Source: Fibrobacter sp. (GTDB lineage: Bacteria; Fibrobacterota; Chitinivibrionia; Chitinivibrionales; Chitinispirillaceae). Taken from it: 64,000 bases of DNA. The first letter of the stretch is position 1. Every line of letters begins with the position of its first letter. This document shows, in pieces, positions 15,887-24,925 of the stretch. A model generated the notes under the pieces. It made no database searches. It worked only from the letters and a program-made list of their open reading frames with translations, and was not told the origin of the DNA. The DNA is taken from the NCBI GenBank assembly GCA_012519985.1, contig JAAYPC010000171.1, positions 27,652 through 91,651 on the forward strand, written 5' to 3'. A program made the position numbers and the translations under genes.

Positions 15887-18101
15887 AAACCGATTTTCGA
15901 TACTGGATAAAATGGTCTTAAACTCTGTGCAGCGTGATGCTGTGCTTTATACAGGGGGACCAGAACTGGTCTTTGCCGGGGCAGGGACCGGTAAAACCAG
16001 AGTCTTGACTGCAAAGATCGCCTATCTGATTGACAGCGGCATTGCCCCGGGGCACATTTTTGCGGCGACATTTACCAATAAAGCAGCGCGGGAGATGCGC
16101 AGCAGAGTAGAGTCACTGATTGGTATTCCTGTAAATGGACTATGGATAGGGACTTTCCATTCCCTGTGTGCCCGCATTCTGCGAATGGAAGGAAGAGCGA
16201 TTAGTTATGACTCTGCATTTACTATTTATGACAGTGATGATCAGTTGTCATTGATAAAAAAGGTTCTTAAAAGTTTAGATATAGATGATCGCAGTATCAC
16301 TGCCAGACAGGCTGCAGGTCTGATTTCCAGATATAAGAACCGCTGCATGACTGTAGAAGAAGTCGAGAAAATGGCCAAAGGCTTTTATGAACAGGAAATC
16401 TCACGCATCTACAAACAATACCAGAAACTGCTTCGTGAGCAACAAGCCATGGATTTCGATGATCTGCTGAGTAATACGGTTTTTCTTTTCAGGCATAATT
16501 CAGAACTGCTGCAGCGTTATCAGAGGCTTTTCAAATATGTCCTGGTTGATGAATACCAGGATACCAATACTGCACAGTTTCTGATTATCAAAGAGCTTTG
16601 CGCATTACATGGAAACATTTTCGCTGTGGGCGATGATGACCAGAGCATATATGGATGGCGAGGTGCCCAGATTGACAACATACTGTATTTTGAGAATGTG
16701 TTTCCCAATACCAGAGTCTTCAAGCTGGAGCAAAATTACCGTTCCTGCAGAACTATACTGAACTTTGCCAATGCGGTTATTGCGGATAATGAGAAGAGAA
16801 CACAAAAGCAGCTCTGGACAGAGCGCAATGAAGGGGAAGCGGTACAGGTCTGTCGTTACAGAGATGACCGGCAGGAAGCTTTGGCAATTGCCGAAAAAAT
16901 CACGAATTCTGTGAAAGGAAAGATTCGTGGAGGGGATGTTGCAGTATTGTTCAGAACCAATGCACAGTCCCGGGTCTTTGAAGAGGCGTTTCGAAGGTCG
17001 CGCATTCCTTACATTCTGGTTGGAGGGATCAGTTTTTATGAACGGGCTGAGATAAAGGATTGTCTGGCTTATTTACGGCTGTTAGTAAATCCCCGCGATG
17101 ATCTGAGTTTTGACCGCATTTACAATGTACCTGCAAGGGGGCTGGGAGAGAAAGCTCGTGAGCAGTTGGCTGATTATGCAAAAAAAAGCTCACTTTCCAT
17201 GCTGCAAGGTTTGCTTAATGTGGATGTGGCAGCTTTGGGAAGCAGATACCAGAAGGGGTTTTCAGAATTAAAAAGCATATTTGAATTGCTGATTGATCTT
17301 TGTAATAATGGAACACCCGTTGAGAAAATTCTCAATGAGATGCTTCAGTTGACAGGGTATTTGGACATTTTAAACAAAGAAAAAACTGAGGAGTCTCTGG
17401 GAAGACTGGAAAACGTAAACGAGCTTTTAAATGCCATTGCTATCTGGTCCCGAGATAATCCCGATAAGAAACTGTCTGATTTTTTGGAGGAAGTTTCCCT
17501 TGTTTCTGATATCGATAGCTGGGAGAAAAAAGAGAATGCGGTGAATCTGATGACACTGCATTGTGCGAAAGGACTCGAGTTCAAGCATGTTTATTTGGTT
17601 GGTCTGGAAGATGGGATAATTCCTTCAAAACAGAATTTCGATGATGAAAGTAAGATTGAGGAGGAGAGAAGGCTTTTGTATGTGGGAATCACCAGAGCTA
17701 TGGAGAAGCTGGAGTGTTCTCATGTGGATCAGCGCTGGCGATTTGGGGTTCTTCTCCCAGGTGTTCCTTCCCGTTTTCTCCAGAGCCTTCCGAAGAGTTA
17801 CTTTGATTATAAAGATGAAAGCATCTCTTTTGGGCAGATCAATCCCAGTGTTGAGAAAAAGGCTGCAATGCGGTCTAAAGTTTCTCAACAGGTTCAATCA
17901 CCTTCTGAAATGCCGGGATATGAGGATTTTTCGCAGGAAACGGTTGAATTTAGAATGGGACAGTATGTACGACATAAGTCCTATGGTCGTGGCCGCATTT
18001 TGAGTATCAGCGGTTTTGGTGATGATATGAAGCTGACTGTTCTGTTTAATGATGGTGTGAGAAGAAAGTTAATGGCTAAATTTGCCAATTTTGAAAACTG
18101 A
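15873..18101 (+). CDS. pcrA: UvrD/PcrA/Rep-type superfamily 1 DNA helicase
   Basis: ATP-driven 3'-5' DNA helicase for repair and replication restart. About 742 residues from the ATG at 15873; a TTG five codons upstream is also in frame, but GGAG precedes the ATG suitably. Helicase motifs in order: Q-motif NSVQRDAV, Walker A GAGTGKTR, motif Ia FTNKAAREMR, motif II VDEYQDTN, motif III DDDQSIYGWRGA, motif IV LEQNYRS, motif V LMTLHCAKGLEF, motif VI EERRLLYVGITRA. The C-terminal VRHKSYGRGRILSI segment is the Tudor-like tail typical of PcrA/UvrD. It overlaps pilB by 14 bases. The choice of the name pcrA over uvrD is by overall similarity only. Confidence 0.93.
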   Translation: MIQFKNRFSILDKMVLNSVQRDAVLYTGGPELVFAGAGTGKTRVLTAKIAYLIDSGIAPGHIFAATFTNKAAREMRSRVESLIGIPVNGLWIGTFHSLCARILRMEGRAISYDSAFTIYDSDDQLSLIKKVLKSLDIDDRSITARQAAGLISRYKNRCMTVEEVEKMAKGFYEQEISRIYKQYQKLLREQQAMDFDDLLSNTVFLFRHNSELLQRYQRLFKYVLVDEYQDTNTAQFLIIKELCALHGNIFAVGDDDQSIYGWRGAQIDNILYFENVFPNTRVFKLEQNYRSCRTILNFANAVIADNEKRTQKQLWTERNEGEAVQVCRYRDDRQEALAIAEKITNSVKGKIRGGDVAVLFRTNAQSRVFEEAFRRSRIPYILVGGISFYERAEIKDCLAYLRLLVNPRDDLSFDRIYNVPARGLGEKAREQLADYAKKSSLSMLQGLLNVDVAALGSRYQKGFSELKSIFELLIDLCNNGTPVEKILNEMLQLTGYLDILNKEKTEESLGRLENVNELLNAIAIWSRDNPDKKLSDFLEEVSLVSDIDSWEKKENAVNLMTLHCAKGLEFKHVYLVGLEDGIIPSKQNFDDESKIEEERRLLYVGITRAMEKLECSHVDQRWRFGVLLPGVPSRFLQSLPKSYFDYKDESISFGQINPSVEKKAAMRSKVSQQVQSPSEMPGYEDFSQETVEFRMGQYVRHKSYGRGRILSISGFGDDMKLTVLFNDGVRRKLMAKFANFEN

Positions 18102-18117
18102 AATGTTAAGGGGAGTT

Positions 18118-18405
18118 ATGTTAAGTAGCGAATTAGTGCAGAAAATTGCCTCTTTGGCGCGGTTGAAGCTTTCTGATGAAGAAACGGAAAGTCTTACTGT
18201 TCAATTGGATTCGATTCTTGAATACATCCAGCAGTTAAACGAATTGGATACCTCAAAGGTAGAACCTACCAGCTTTATGGCACCGGCTCATGATCCGCTC
18301 AGGGATGATGCAAATTCGGAGTCTCTGACTCAGGAACAGATTTTACAGAATGGGCCAAGTGTGAAAAAGTGTCATTTTGCCATACCGAAGGTTATCGGTG
18401 GTTGA
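18118..18405 (+). CDS. gatC: Asp-tRNA(Asn)/Glu-tRNA(Gln) amidotransferase subunit C
   Basis: Small subunit that stabilises the GatAB amidotransferase converting mischarged Glu-tRNA(Gln) or Asp-tRNA(Asn). 95 residues, with the typical LVQKIASLARLKLSDEE N-terminus, the LDSILEYIQQLNELDTSKVEPT core and the DPLRDD segment. The ATG at 18118 is chosen because AAGGGGAG is immediately upstream and the length fits the family. In-frame codons further upstream (from 18082) overlap the helicase gene and have no family match. gatA and gatB are not adjacent in this window. Confidence 0.92.
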   Translation: MLSSELVQKIASLARLKLSDEETESLTVQLDSILEYIQQLNELDTSKVEPTSFMAPAHDPLRDDANSESLTQEQILQNGPSVKKCHFAIPKVIGG

Positions 18406-18421
18406 AGGTCAGGTAAAACTC

Positions 18422-19165
18422 ATGGATGAAAAGGTAATTTGTGTTATTCCTGCAAGGTATGGCTCGACCCGTCTTCCTGGAAAACCGCTCTGTAAGATCA
18501 ATGGGTTGCCGCTTGTGATGTGGGTTTATGAGTGCGCCTGTCGAGCTGAGGTTTTTGATAGTGTGATTGTTGCTACCGACGACACAAGGATTGTGGAAGC
18601 GGTTAAATCTTATGGTGGTGAGGTGGTTTTGACCTCTTCAGAACATTCCAGGGGAACTGACAGGGTGTATGAGGTTATTAAAAAAGTGGGGGGATCCTGG
18701 GTGGTTAACCTTCAGGGAGATGAACCTTTGATTCCAGCGGATGTTTTGAAGGATTTTGTCTCTGAACTTAAAAAAATTGATGACAATAGCTTGCTTACGA
18801 TTGCCTCTCATGCTACAATTGAGGAAAGAGACAATCCTCATGTAGTAAAGGTTGTCATGAACCGATTTGCAGAGGCACTTTATTTTTCCCGCTCACCATT
18901 ACCTTATGATGTGAAAGGGAACGCGGAATTTCTCAAGCATAAAGGGATCTATGGCTTTACCGTGGGTGGGCTGGCTCGATTTTGTGCCCTCCCTATGGGG
19001 GAGCTTGAGAAGCGGGAGAGTCTGGAGCAACTGCGTGCACTCGAGTACGGGATGAAAATTCGCTGTCTGGTACATGATTTCGAATCGATCGGTATTGACA
19101 CACCAGAGGATTTGGAAAATTTTAAACTACGGGCAGCAGCATTTGATTATGGTAAGCCAGAATAA
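18422..19165 (+). CDS. kdsB: 3-deoxy-manno-octulosonate cytidylyltransferase
   Basis: Activates KDO with CTP to CMP-KDO for lipopolysaccharide core synthesis, which indicates a Gram-negative envelope. 247 residues. The nucleotide-binding IPARYGSTRLPGKPL lies at residues 7-21. Further motifs are ATDDTRI, SSEHSRGTDRVYE, LQGDEPLIP with the metal-binding Asp, and FSRSPLPYD. The ATG at 18422 gives the usual length; the frame is open 15 codons further back but this would overlap gatC and lacks similarity. It ends 17 bases inside the following regulator gene. Confidence 0.95.
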   Translation: MDEKVICVIPARYGSTRLPGKPLCKINGLPLVMWVYECACRAEVFDSVIVATDDTRIVEAVKSYGGEVVLTSSEHSRGTDRVYEVIKKVGGSWVVNLQGDEPLIPADVLKDFVSELKKIDDNSLLTIASHATIEERDNPHVVKVVMNRFAEALYFSRSPLPYDVKGNAEFLKHKGIYGFTVGGLARFCALPMGELEKRESLEQLRALEYGMKIRCLVHDFESIGIDTPEDLENFKLRAAAFDYGKPE

Positions 19166-20591
19166 ACATGTTCTGATTGTCGATGATGAAACATCCATTT
19201 GTGAAATCCTTGGGCGATATCTTCAGAAAAAGGGCTATGCTGTAACCACTGCTCAATCTGCTGAGAATGCTCTTGAATTGATGGGCAATGTTGGGATTGA
19301 TCTGGTGGTAACCGACATAAAAATGCCTGGAATCTCGGGAGTTGAGCTTTTAAAACAGATTAAAGAGAAAAACAACACTTTACCGGTCCTTATCACAACT
19401 GGCTTTCCTACTCTTGACAGTGCTATTGATGCATTAAAGTTCGGAGCAAGCGATTATCTGACAAAACCATTTCATCTGGAGGAGATCAGTGAGAAGGTAA
19501 AGCGGGCTCTGGAAAGAAAGCAACTGGAAGAGGAGAACTTGTTATTTTCCAAACTGGTTTCTTTGCATGAGGTAACCAAGATTCTGGCATCCACGCTGGA
19601 TGTTTTCGATCTTAATTCAAAATTTCTGGATTATTCTATCCGGATGTCCAAGGCTGATGGTGGAGCGTTACTTTTTCTGGAAAATTCGGGGAAACTTTCT
19701 CTTGCTGAGAATGTTGGAGTTTTTAGTCGCGATTACTGGATCAGTTCTGCATTTATCACCGCATCCAAATGGGTTGCTACTCATGGAGAACCTCTGGTGT
19801 TAGAGCCTTATGAACAGGTTCTGCCAAATGGACTTTTACCAATACCATCAGAGTTCCAATCATGTATCTTTTTCCCTTTAAAAACACCTTCCAGGACCAT
19901 CGGAGTTTTAAATCTCGCCAGATTATCCGGAAGAGAGGCTTTTTTAAATGTAGATTTGGAAATTGTAAATGTGCTTGCTTCTCAGGCCAGTATTTCCATC
20001 GAAAATGTTCGTTTGTATCATAATATCAGGGACAATTATCTTAAAACGATTCGTGCCTTTGCTTTGGCAGTCGAAGCCAAGGATGAGTATACTCACGGGC
20101 ATTCTGAAAATGTGATGAAGTATACCGTAGTATTGGCAAAGCATTTAGGGCTTCCTGATAACGAGATAGAACTGGTAAAATATGCCGGTTTGTTGCATGA
20201 TATCGGTAAGATTGGAATAAGTGAAGCGATACTTAACAAGGCGGCGAAGCTTACTCCTGAAGAATTTGATCAGATAAAAAAACATCCGGAGCTTGGGGCA
20301 CGAATTATTGCTGATGTTCCTTCGCTCAAGGCGTTAGTACCTATGGTGCTTCATCATCACGAATTTTTTAATGGGGGAGGCTACCCAATGGGGATAAGGG
20401 AAGATGAGATTCCTTTTGGTGCCAGGATTCTCAGTGTTTCTGATGCATATGAGGCTATGACCTCTGACAGACCTTACCGAAAATCTCTTCCTCAGGACGT
20501 CGCATTCAATATTTTAATTAAGGAGCGGGGCAGACAGTTTGATCCTCAGATTGTAGATGCATTTCTGGATATTATGCGTTCAAAAGGATAG
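19149..20591 (+). CDS. Response regulator with GAF-like and HD-GYP output domains
   Basis: A 480-residue signalling protein. Residues 5-125 form a receiver domain with the phospho-acceptor Asp in VVTDIKMPG. A middle GAF-like region (about 150-300) follows. Residues 305-478 are an HD-GYP domain: HSENVMKYT, LLHDIGKIGI with the metal-binding His-Asp, LVLHHHE-type HHHEFFNGGGYP, and DAYEAMTSDRPYR. All key residues of an active cyclic di-GMP phosphodiesterase appear present. The ATG at 19149 begins MVSQNKHVLIVDDE, the natural start. Overlap with kdsB suggests co-transcription. Proximity to pilB with its MshEN-type domains suggests, but does not prove, c-di-GMP control of pili. No histidine kinase is next to it. 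Confidence 0.92.
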   Translation: MVSQNKHVLIVDDETSICEILGRYLQKKGYAVTTAQSAENALELMGNVGIDLVVTDIKMPGISGVELLKQIKEKNNTLPVLITTGFPTLDSAIDALKFGASDYLTKPFHLEEISEKVKRALERKQLEEENLLFSKLVSLHEVTKILASTLDVFDLNSKFLDYSIRMSKADGGALLFLENSGKLSLAENVGVFSRDYWISSAFITASKWVATHGEPLVLEPYEQVLPNGLLPIPSEFQSCIFFPLKTPSRTIGVLNLARLSGREAFLNVDLEIVNVLASQASISIENVRLYHNIRDNYLKTIRAFALAVEAKDEYTHGHSENVMKYTVVLAKHLGLPDNEIELVKYAGLLHDIGKIGISEAILNKAAKLTPEEFDQIKKHPELGARIIADVPSLKALVPMVLHHHEFFNGGGYPMGIREDEIPFGARILSVSDAYEAMTSDRPYRKSLPQDVAFNILIKERGRQFDPQIVDAFLDIMRSKG

Positions 20592-20598
20592 ACGGTAG

Positions 20599-20976
20599 AT
20601 GAAATCCAGGTCAGGTTTAATTTTTTTGTGGTTTATGGCCGTGATTTTTTGGGTCATGTGGCTGGTAAAAAAAAATGGAAATTCTTTTCTCATAGTGGGC
20701 AAATGTAGTAACGATGTGGAGGAATGTGAGGAGAAAGTCACAGAAAGTGTGCAAATTAACTCCCATAAAGAAGACATCGATGAAACCTGCATAAATATCA
20801 ATACTGCCACACTGGAGGAGTTGATACGGCTTCCAGGAATTGGCAAAGCTATCGCTCAGGACATAATAGATAACCGTTTGGAAAATGGGTTGTTTCAAAA
20901 AATAGAGGATCTGGAGCGGGTTAAGGGGTTGGGACCTGCAAAACTTAGCAAAATAAAAGACAATATCTCATTTTAA
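20599..20976 (+). CDS. ComEA-like membrane-anchored helix-hairpin-helix protein
   Basis: A 125-residue protein with an N-terminal membrane helix (about 7-25), a polar linker with a CSNDVEECEE segment, and a C-terminal DNA-binding double helix-hairpin-helix (about 65-125). That domain reads ININTATLEELIRLPGIG, then IDNRLENGLF, then VKGLGPAKL. This is the ComEA layout: a surface-anchored receptor binding incoming DNA during natural transformation. Together with pilus genes in the same run it suggests competence. ComEC is not in the window. Its stop is followed by a 211-base gap before pilM. Confidence 0.88.
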   Translation: MKSRSGLIFLWFMAVIFWVMWLVKKNGNSFLIVGKCSNDVEECEEKVTESVQINSHKEDIDETCININTATLEELIRLPGIGKAIAQDIIDNRLENGLFQKIEDLERVKGLGPAKLSKIKDNISF

Positions 20977-21187
20977 TGGGAGATTTTCTTTAATGGTTAA
21001 CTGGCTAACTGGCTCCAGCAGATTCTATATTTTAAACTGTAATTCAATGAATCGTTTGCCCGTTTCAGTTCTAAAAATGATATTTAATCCTGATTCGTGC
21101 AGCAAAAGGTGAAAATACTGAATTAGAGGTATTGCTGCTCATCGGAATCAATGATTATGGCACAAATTATGTGCTAGATCGGTTATT

Positions 21188-22099
21188 ATGAGAACAACCA
21201 AAAAATATTTGAGTGGCTTGGATATACAGAGTGATTATATGAGTATCGCTCAGTATTCGCCACAGGAAAATGCGGTTCTTTCTGTGGCGATACAGCCTTT
21301 TTCCGTTGATAAGGGGGGAGACAGTTGGGAATGTGCAGAGCAGGAACTCAAGAAACTTAAAAACAAGTTTAAGTTCTACAGCCCCGAAGTCGCTTGTTCT
21401 CTGCCTTCAGAACATGCAATAATTAAGCATATACAGCTTGAAAGTGAAGAGACAGAGGTGGGTGAGCTCTTAAAATGGGAATTGGCTCAGCAAATTATCG
21501 GACCCATCGATGAATATTCGTTTGATTTTCAGGAGTGCACTTCTGAAGATGGCAATCTGAAAAATTACCTGACTGTGGCATTCCGTAATACTCTGGTTGA
21601 GCGATTCCTGATTCTTTTAAAAGGAATGAAGCTCAATCCGCAGGTCATTGATCTGGATGCTTTTGCTATTATAAACACATTTGAGGCAAATTACAGAGAA
21701 CGTATTTATACACCGGCAGTAATCGTGCATGGTGAAAGTGAAAAGACTAAAATTATTCTTACCCGCAATGGGGACTATATCGATATGGATTGTTTCTGCT
21801 ATACTTATGAGAGTCTGAATGCGGAAACTTATTCTATGCAGTTACAGTCAGAAATAAATCGTTTTCTTGCAATGAATAAAAAAATCGATTGTCAGCCCAG
21901 GGTAAGTCTCTATTTTACAGGCTCATTGTTTTCTCAGGTGGAGTTCCGGGATGCGGTTTTTGCAAAAATGGGTAATGGAGAACTGCTGTACCCTTTTCGT
22001 AAAATTGGCTGCCGGATCGCTATCGATAGTGATCAGTTAATGACATACGCACCTCAATTGGCTGTTGCAGTCGGATTAGCACTGCGTGGAAACGAATAG
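21188..22099 (+). CDS. pilM: Type IV pilus assembly protein PilM-like
   Basis: A 303-residue actin-like protein of the PilM family, expected on the cytoplasmic face of the pilus alignment complex where it binds the N-terminus of PilN. The N-terminal YLSGLDIQSDYMSIAQ matches the phosphate-1 type loop, and WELAQQIIGPIDEYSFDFQ and the middle DLDAFAIINTFE segment are typical of the family. The C-terminal QLAVAVGLALRG is the usual PilM end. The match is to a divergent member. The next gene begins five bases downstream, and its product starts with the MLKINLI typical of PilN. Confidence 0.8.
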   Translation: MRTTKKYLSGLDIQSDYMSIAQYSPQENAVLSVAIQPFSVDKGGDSWECAEQELKKLKNKFKFYSPEVACSLPSEHAIIKHIQLESEETEVGELLKWELAQQIIGPIDEYSFDFQECTSEDGNLKNYLTVAFRNTLVERFLILLKGMKLNPQVIDLDAFAIINTFEANYRERIYTPAVIVHGESEKTKIILTRNGDYIDMDCFCYTYESLNAETYSMQLQSEINRFLAMNKKIDCQPRVSLYFTGSLFSQVEFRDAVFAKMGNGELLYPFRKIGCRIAIDSDQLMTYAPQLAVAVGLALRGNE

Positions 22100-22104
22100 A
22101 TTAC

Positions 22105-23013
22105 ATGCTTAAAATAAACCTCATAAAAAGTAAAACCGGGAAAAATGGATCAACTCAGAGGTCAATTCCTAAAAAGTTGATTGTGTTGAGTGCATCGATC
22201 CTTATAGTACTGAGTGGTGGCGTTTTATTCTGGGTCAATTTCCAGAGTGGAAAAAGCAAACCGGTGGCTAAGAGCCCCATTTCTAAGGATTATCAGAGTT
22301 CAACCCATTCTCCGCACAAAGCTATTGAGGATATTGTAAAAGAGGTAAATACAGAGAAGAGCGCTTCGCCGGGATTATTGGATATTGCTTATAACGATAT
22401 GGCATTTAATGAACGGGTGACCTATGAAGTCTTACACACAAAAAAGGTGCTCGAAATGCTCAGCCGTACTTTCCCTGAAGGAATAGGGTTGAGAAAACTT
22501 GAAATTTCAAAGTTCCAGACAGTGTATGCGGTTGGTTTGGGTGATACAAAGGAGATTATTGGGCAAACCTTCAATTCGCTTCGCAAGGAACGGATCGAAC
22601 TTTTACCCAAGCCTTACTCTTTTATTACTTCTGATGGAAATGGATATCGTTTCATTGTTACCCTCAAAACAAATTTCGGTTTGGATTTTGCAGACCGTTT
22701 TCAGGCAATCGATCACATTGTCTCCAGAGAATTTCTTTCAGATCAGTTGAAGAAAGTGGAAAAAATTGCTTTGCGTGATGATATCAACTTGAAATCTGAA
22801 CCAAAACAGATGGATATGGAGCTTGTGGGCGGATATCGCAGATATATTTATAAATTCAAGGCTGAATGTACTTATAAAGATTTTGTCCGTTTTGTGATGG
22901 ACCTCAATTCTGAACAAATACCTTGCGCCTTTAAGGAGATCGCTATAAATGCCCTGGTTGGTTCCACAATCGGAGTTGAAGCTCAGTTGTTAATTACGGT
23001 TAAGAATAACTGA
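22105..23013 (+). CDS. PilN-like bitopic pilus assembly protein
   Basis: A 302-residue protein starting MLKINLIKSK, the PilN signature that contacts PilM, followed by one membrane helix (about 25-46) and a long periplasmic region. That region includes a PilN-like ferredoxin-fold part with LEMLSRTFPEGIGLRKLEI (about 115-135). The C-terminal half (about 200-300) resembles a PilO-type domain, so this may combine PilN and PilO roles; no separate pilO follows. The PilO part is inference from size and position. It is immediately followed by rsmD, three bases later. Confidence 0.65.
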   Translation: MLKINLIKSKTGKNGSTQRSIPKKLIVLSASILIVLSGGVLFWVNFQSGKSKPVAKSPISKDYQSSTHSPHKAIEDIVKEVNTEKSASPGLLDIAYNDMAFNERVTYEVLHTKKVLEMLSRTFPEGIGLRKLEISKFQTVYAVGLGDTKEIIGQTFNSLRKERIELLPKPYSFITSDGNGYRFIVTLKTNFGLDFADRFQAIDHIVSREFLSDQLKKVEKIALRDDINLKSEPKQMDMELVGGYRRYIYKFKAECTYKDFVRFVMDLNSEQIPCAFKEIAINALVGSTIGVEAQLLITVKNN

Positions 23014-23016
23014 TAA

Positions 23017-23583
23017 ATGAGATTACGGATAATTGCCGGTACATTAAAGGGACGTTTCATAAATATTCCGGGGCGAAATGCTGAGTTTAGACCAACTCTT
23101 GAGCGGACAAGGCAATCAGTCATCGAAATAATCAAGTTTGATCTGCCGGGAGCAGTCGCTGCAGATGTATGTGCCGGAAGTGGTGCCTTTGGATTTGAAA
23201 TGATCAGCAGAGGAGCTTTGCGGGTGGATTTTGTAGAAAAAGACCGCCACAGAGCAGAGCTGTTAATGAAAAATTCCAGCATATTATCGGTAATGGACCG
23301 GTGCAGATGTATCACTGGAGATGTAAAGTCCTTTGTTAATAAAAGCAAGGGACCTTACCAGATAATTTTTTATGATCCTCCTTATGAAGATGAGACTTTG
23401 GCGCTTTTGGTACCTGATCTTATGAAGTTGTTGGCACCAGATGGAATTCTGGTGTATGAGAGAGCGCTAAGGCATAATTTCCTGCAGAATTCACCAGTTA
23501 ATGAATTCTGCTTTGATAGCAGAGACTTTGGTGATACGGTGGTGGAATTTTACCGCTATTCTAAAGAGTTCAAAAAGGTTTAA
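23017..23583 (+). CDS. rsmD: 16S rRNA (guanine966-N2)-methyltransferase
   Basis: A 188-residue class I SAM methyltransferase that modifies G966 of 16S rRNA. RIIAGTLKGR at the N-terminus, RPTLERTRQSV, the SAM-binding DVCAGSGAFGFE near residue 50, VEKDRH and the catalytic DPPYE near 120 are the RsmD pattern. The common order rsmD-coaD found in many bacteria is preserved here, which strengthens both assignments. The start is three bases after the preceding stop. Confidence 0.94.
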   Translation: MRLRIIAGTLKGRFINIPGRNAEFRPTLERTRQSVIEIIKFDLPGAVAADVCAGSGAFGFEMISRGALRVDFVEKDRHRAELLMKNSSILSVMDRCRCITGDVKSFVNKSKGPYQIIFYDPPYEDETLALLVPDLMKLLAPDGILVYERALRHNFLQNSPVNEFCFDSRDFGDTVVEFYRYSKEFKKV

Positions 23584-23587
23584 ACAA

Positions 23588-24070
23588 ATGAAAGCAGCTT
23601 TATACCCGGGTACTTTCGATCCGGTTACTAATGGACACATCGATATTGCGGTGCGGGCTTCAAGAATCTTTCCCAAGGTGATAGCAGTGGTTGCAGAAAA
23701 TCCGGCTAAAGAGCCATTGTTTTCTGCAGATGAAAGGGTAGAGCTGGCAAAGGAATCATTTAAAGAGGTCCCCCAGATAGAGGTGATAAAGTATTCCGGT
23801 TTATTGGTCAATTGCTTGAGGGAGTACAATGCATCGGTGCTGATCAGAGGTTTACGGGCTTTGTCGGATTTTGAATATGAGTTCCAGATGGCATTTACAA
23901 ATAGAAACCTGTTGGCTTCTTGTGAAACGGTTTTTTTAATGCCCAGTGCCAAGTACACTTATCTCAGTTCCACTATGGTTAAGCAGATAGCCCAATTAAA
24001 AGGAGATATTACTGCTTTCGTTCCGGATTGTGTCCGGTTAAAAATTGAAGAAAAATACCGCAAAATATAG
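23588..24070 (+). CDS. coaD: Phosphopantetheine adenylyltransferase
   Basis: Transfers AMP from ATP to 4'-phosphopantetheine in coenzyme A synthesis. 160 residues, normal length. The nucleotidyltransferase motif GTFDPVTNGHID is at residues 8-19, followed by IRGLRALSDFEYEFQMA and the YLSSTMVKQIA motif. The ATG at 23588 is five bases after the rsmD stop and the family pattern starts at once (KAALYPGTFDP). Upstream in-frame codons overlap rsmD and are rejected. Confidence 0.96.
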   Translation: MKAALYPGTFDPVTNGHIDIAVRASRIFPKVIAVVAENPAKEPLFSADERVELAKESFKEVPQIEVIKYSGLLVNCLREYNASVLIRGLRALSDFEYEFQMAFTNRNLLASCETVFLMPSAKYTYLSSTMVKQIAQLKGDITAFVPDCVRLKIEEKYRKI

Positions 24071-24079
24071 AGGTACTAA

Positions 24080-24922
24080 ATGATGACAATCGGTACACCG
24101 GGAGTCGGCCGTTCCATTAAATATCTGCTGATTGCCACCTTGGCGGTATATGTTATTCAGATCATCCCCTGGTTCCGACAGGCTCTAATTGCCTGGTTCG
24201 CTTTGATTCCCATACCTGCATTTACTCAGGGCCAGATCTGGCGATTTTTTTCTTATATGTTTCTGCATGATCCGGATTCTCCTCTGCACATTTTGTTTAA
24301 CATGTTAATGTTATGGATGTTTGGGGTTGAAATTGAACAGATCTGGGGAGCAAGACGTTTCACTCTGTTTTATCTTATCTGTGGAGCAGGTTCCGGACTG
24401 TTTAGCTTTTTTAGCCTTTTTAATCCTATGGCCAGTATTACTCCGGTAATCGGAGCTTCTGGAGCCGTGCTTGGAGTGTTGACTATTTACGCGTGGTATT
24501 TCCCTCATCGTCAGGTATTACTTTTCTTTATTCTTCCAGTCAATATTCGTCTGGTGGTGATTGGATATGCAATTATTTCTCTTTCTGGTGCTTTTGCATC
24601 CAGGGGGATTATTTCCCATATCACTCACCTTGGAGGAATAATTGTAGCTTTGATCTATATTAAATTGCACCCGATGATCTCTGAATGGTATCATAATATA
24701 GTAACCGGTATTAAGCAGCGTCAGTATCGAAGAAAAAAGGCTGCAGAACAGGCCAGAGAACGTTTCTTCGAGCAGAAAGTTGACCCGATTCTGGAGAAAA
24801 TTTCCAAACAGGGAATGGGGTCACTGACCATGCAGGAAAGAAAAATTCTCAAGGATGCTGCCAGATACGACCGGTACCGTCTTAAAAAAGGACGGATAAT
24901 ACCATTAGATCCATTCAGATGA
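24080..24922 (+). CDS. Rhomboid family intramembrane serine protease
   Basis: A 280-residue inner-membrane protein with about six helices in residues 15-215. The catalytic Ser is in GASGAVLG near residue 135 and the catalytic His is in ISHITHLGG near 185. The upstream HILFNMLMLW carries the conserved His and Asn, and the following loop has WGARRF. The C-terminal cytoplasmic tail (about 215-280) is charged and has a QGMGSLTMQERKIL segment found in many rhomboids of this type. Substrates are single-pass membrane proteins, but which ones is unknown. It lies between coaD and a stress-signalling pair. Confidence 0.93.
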   Translation: MMTIGTPGVGRSIKYLLIATLAVYVIQIIPWFRQALIAWFALIPIPAFTQGQIWRFFSYMFLHDPDSPLHILFNMLMLWMFGVEIEQIWGARRFTLFYLICGAGSGLFSFFSLFNPMASITPVIGASGAVLGVLTIYAWYFPHRQVLLFFILPVNIRLVVIGYAIISLSGAFASRGIISHITHLGGIIVALIYIKLHPMISEWYHNIVTGIKQRQYRRKKAAEQARERFFEQKVDPILEKISKQGMGSLTMQERKILKDAARYDRYRLKKGRIIPLDPFR

Positions 24923-24925
24923 GAA

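Noticed and set aside
21158..21175. TGGCAC ... TGTGCT before pilM, resembling a sigma-54 promoter
   Set aside because: The GG to GC distance is 14 bases, two more than the fixed -24/-12 spacing; it is also explained as a GCACA/TGTGC inverted repeat.
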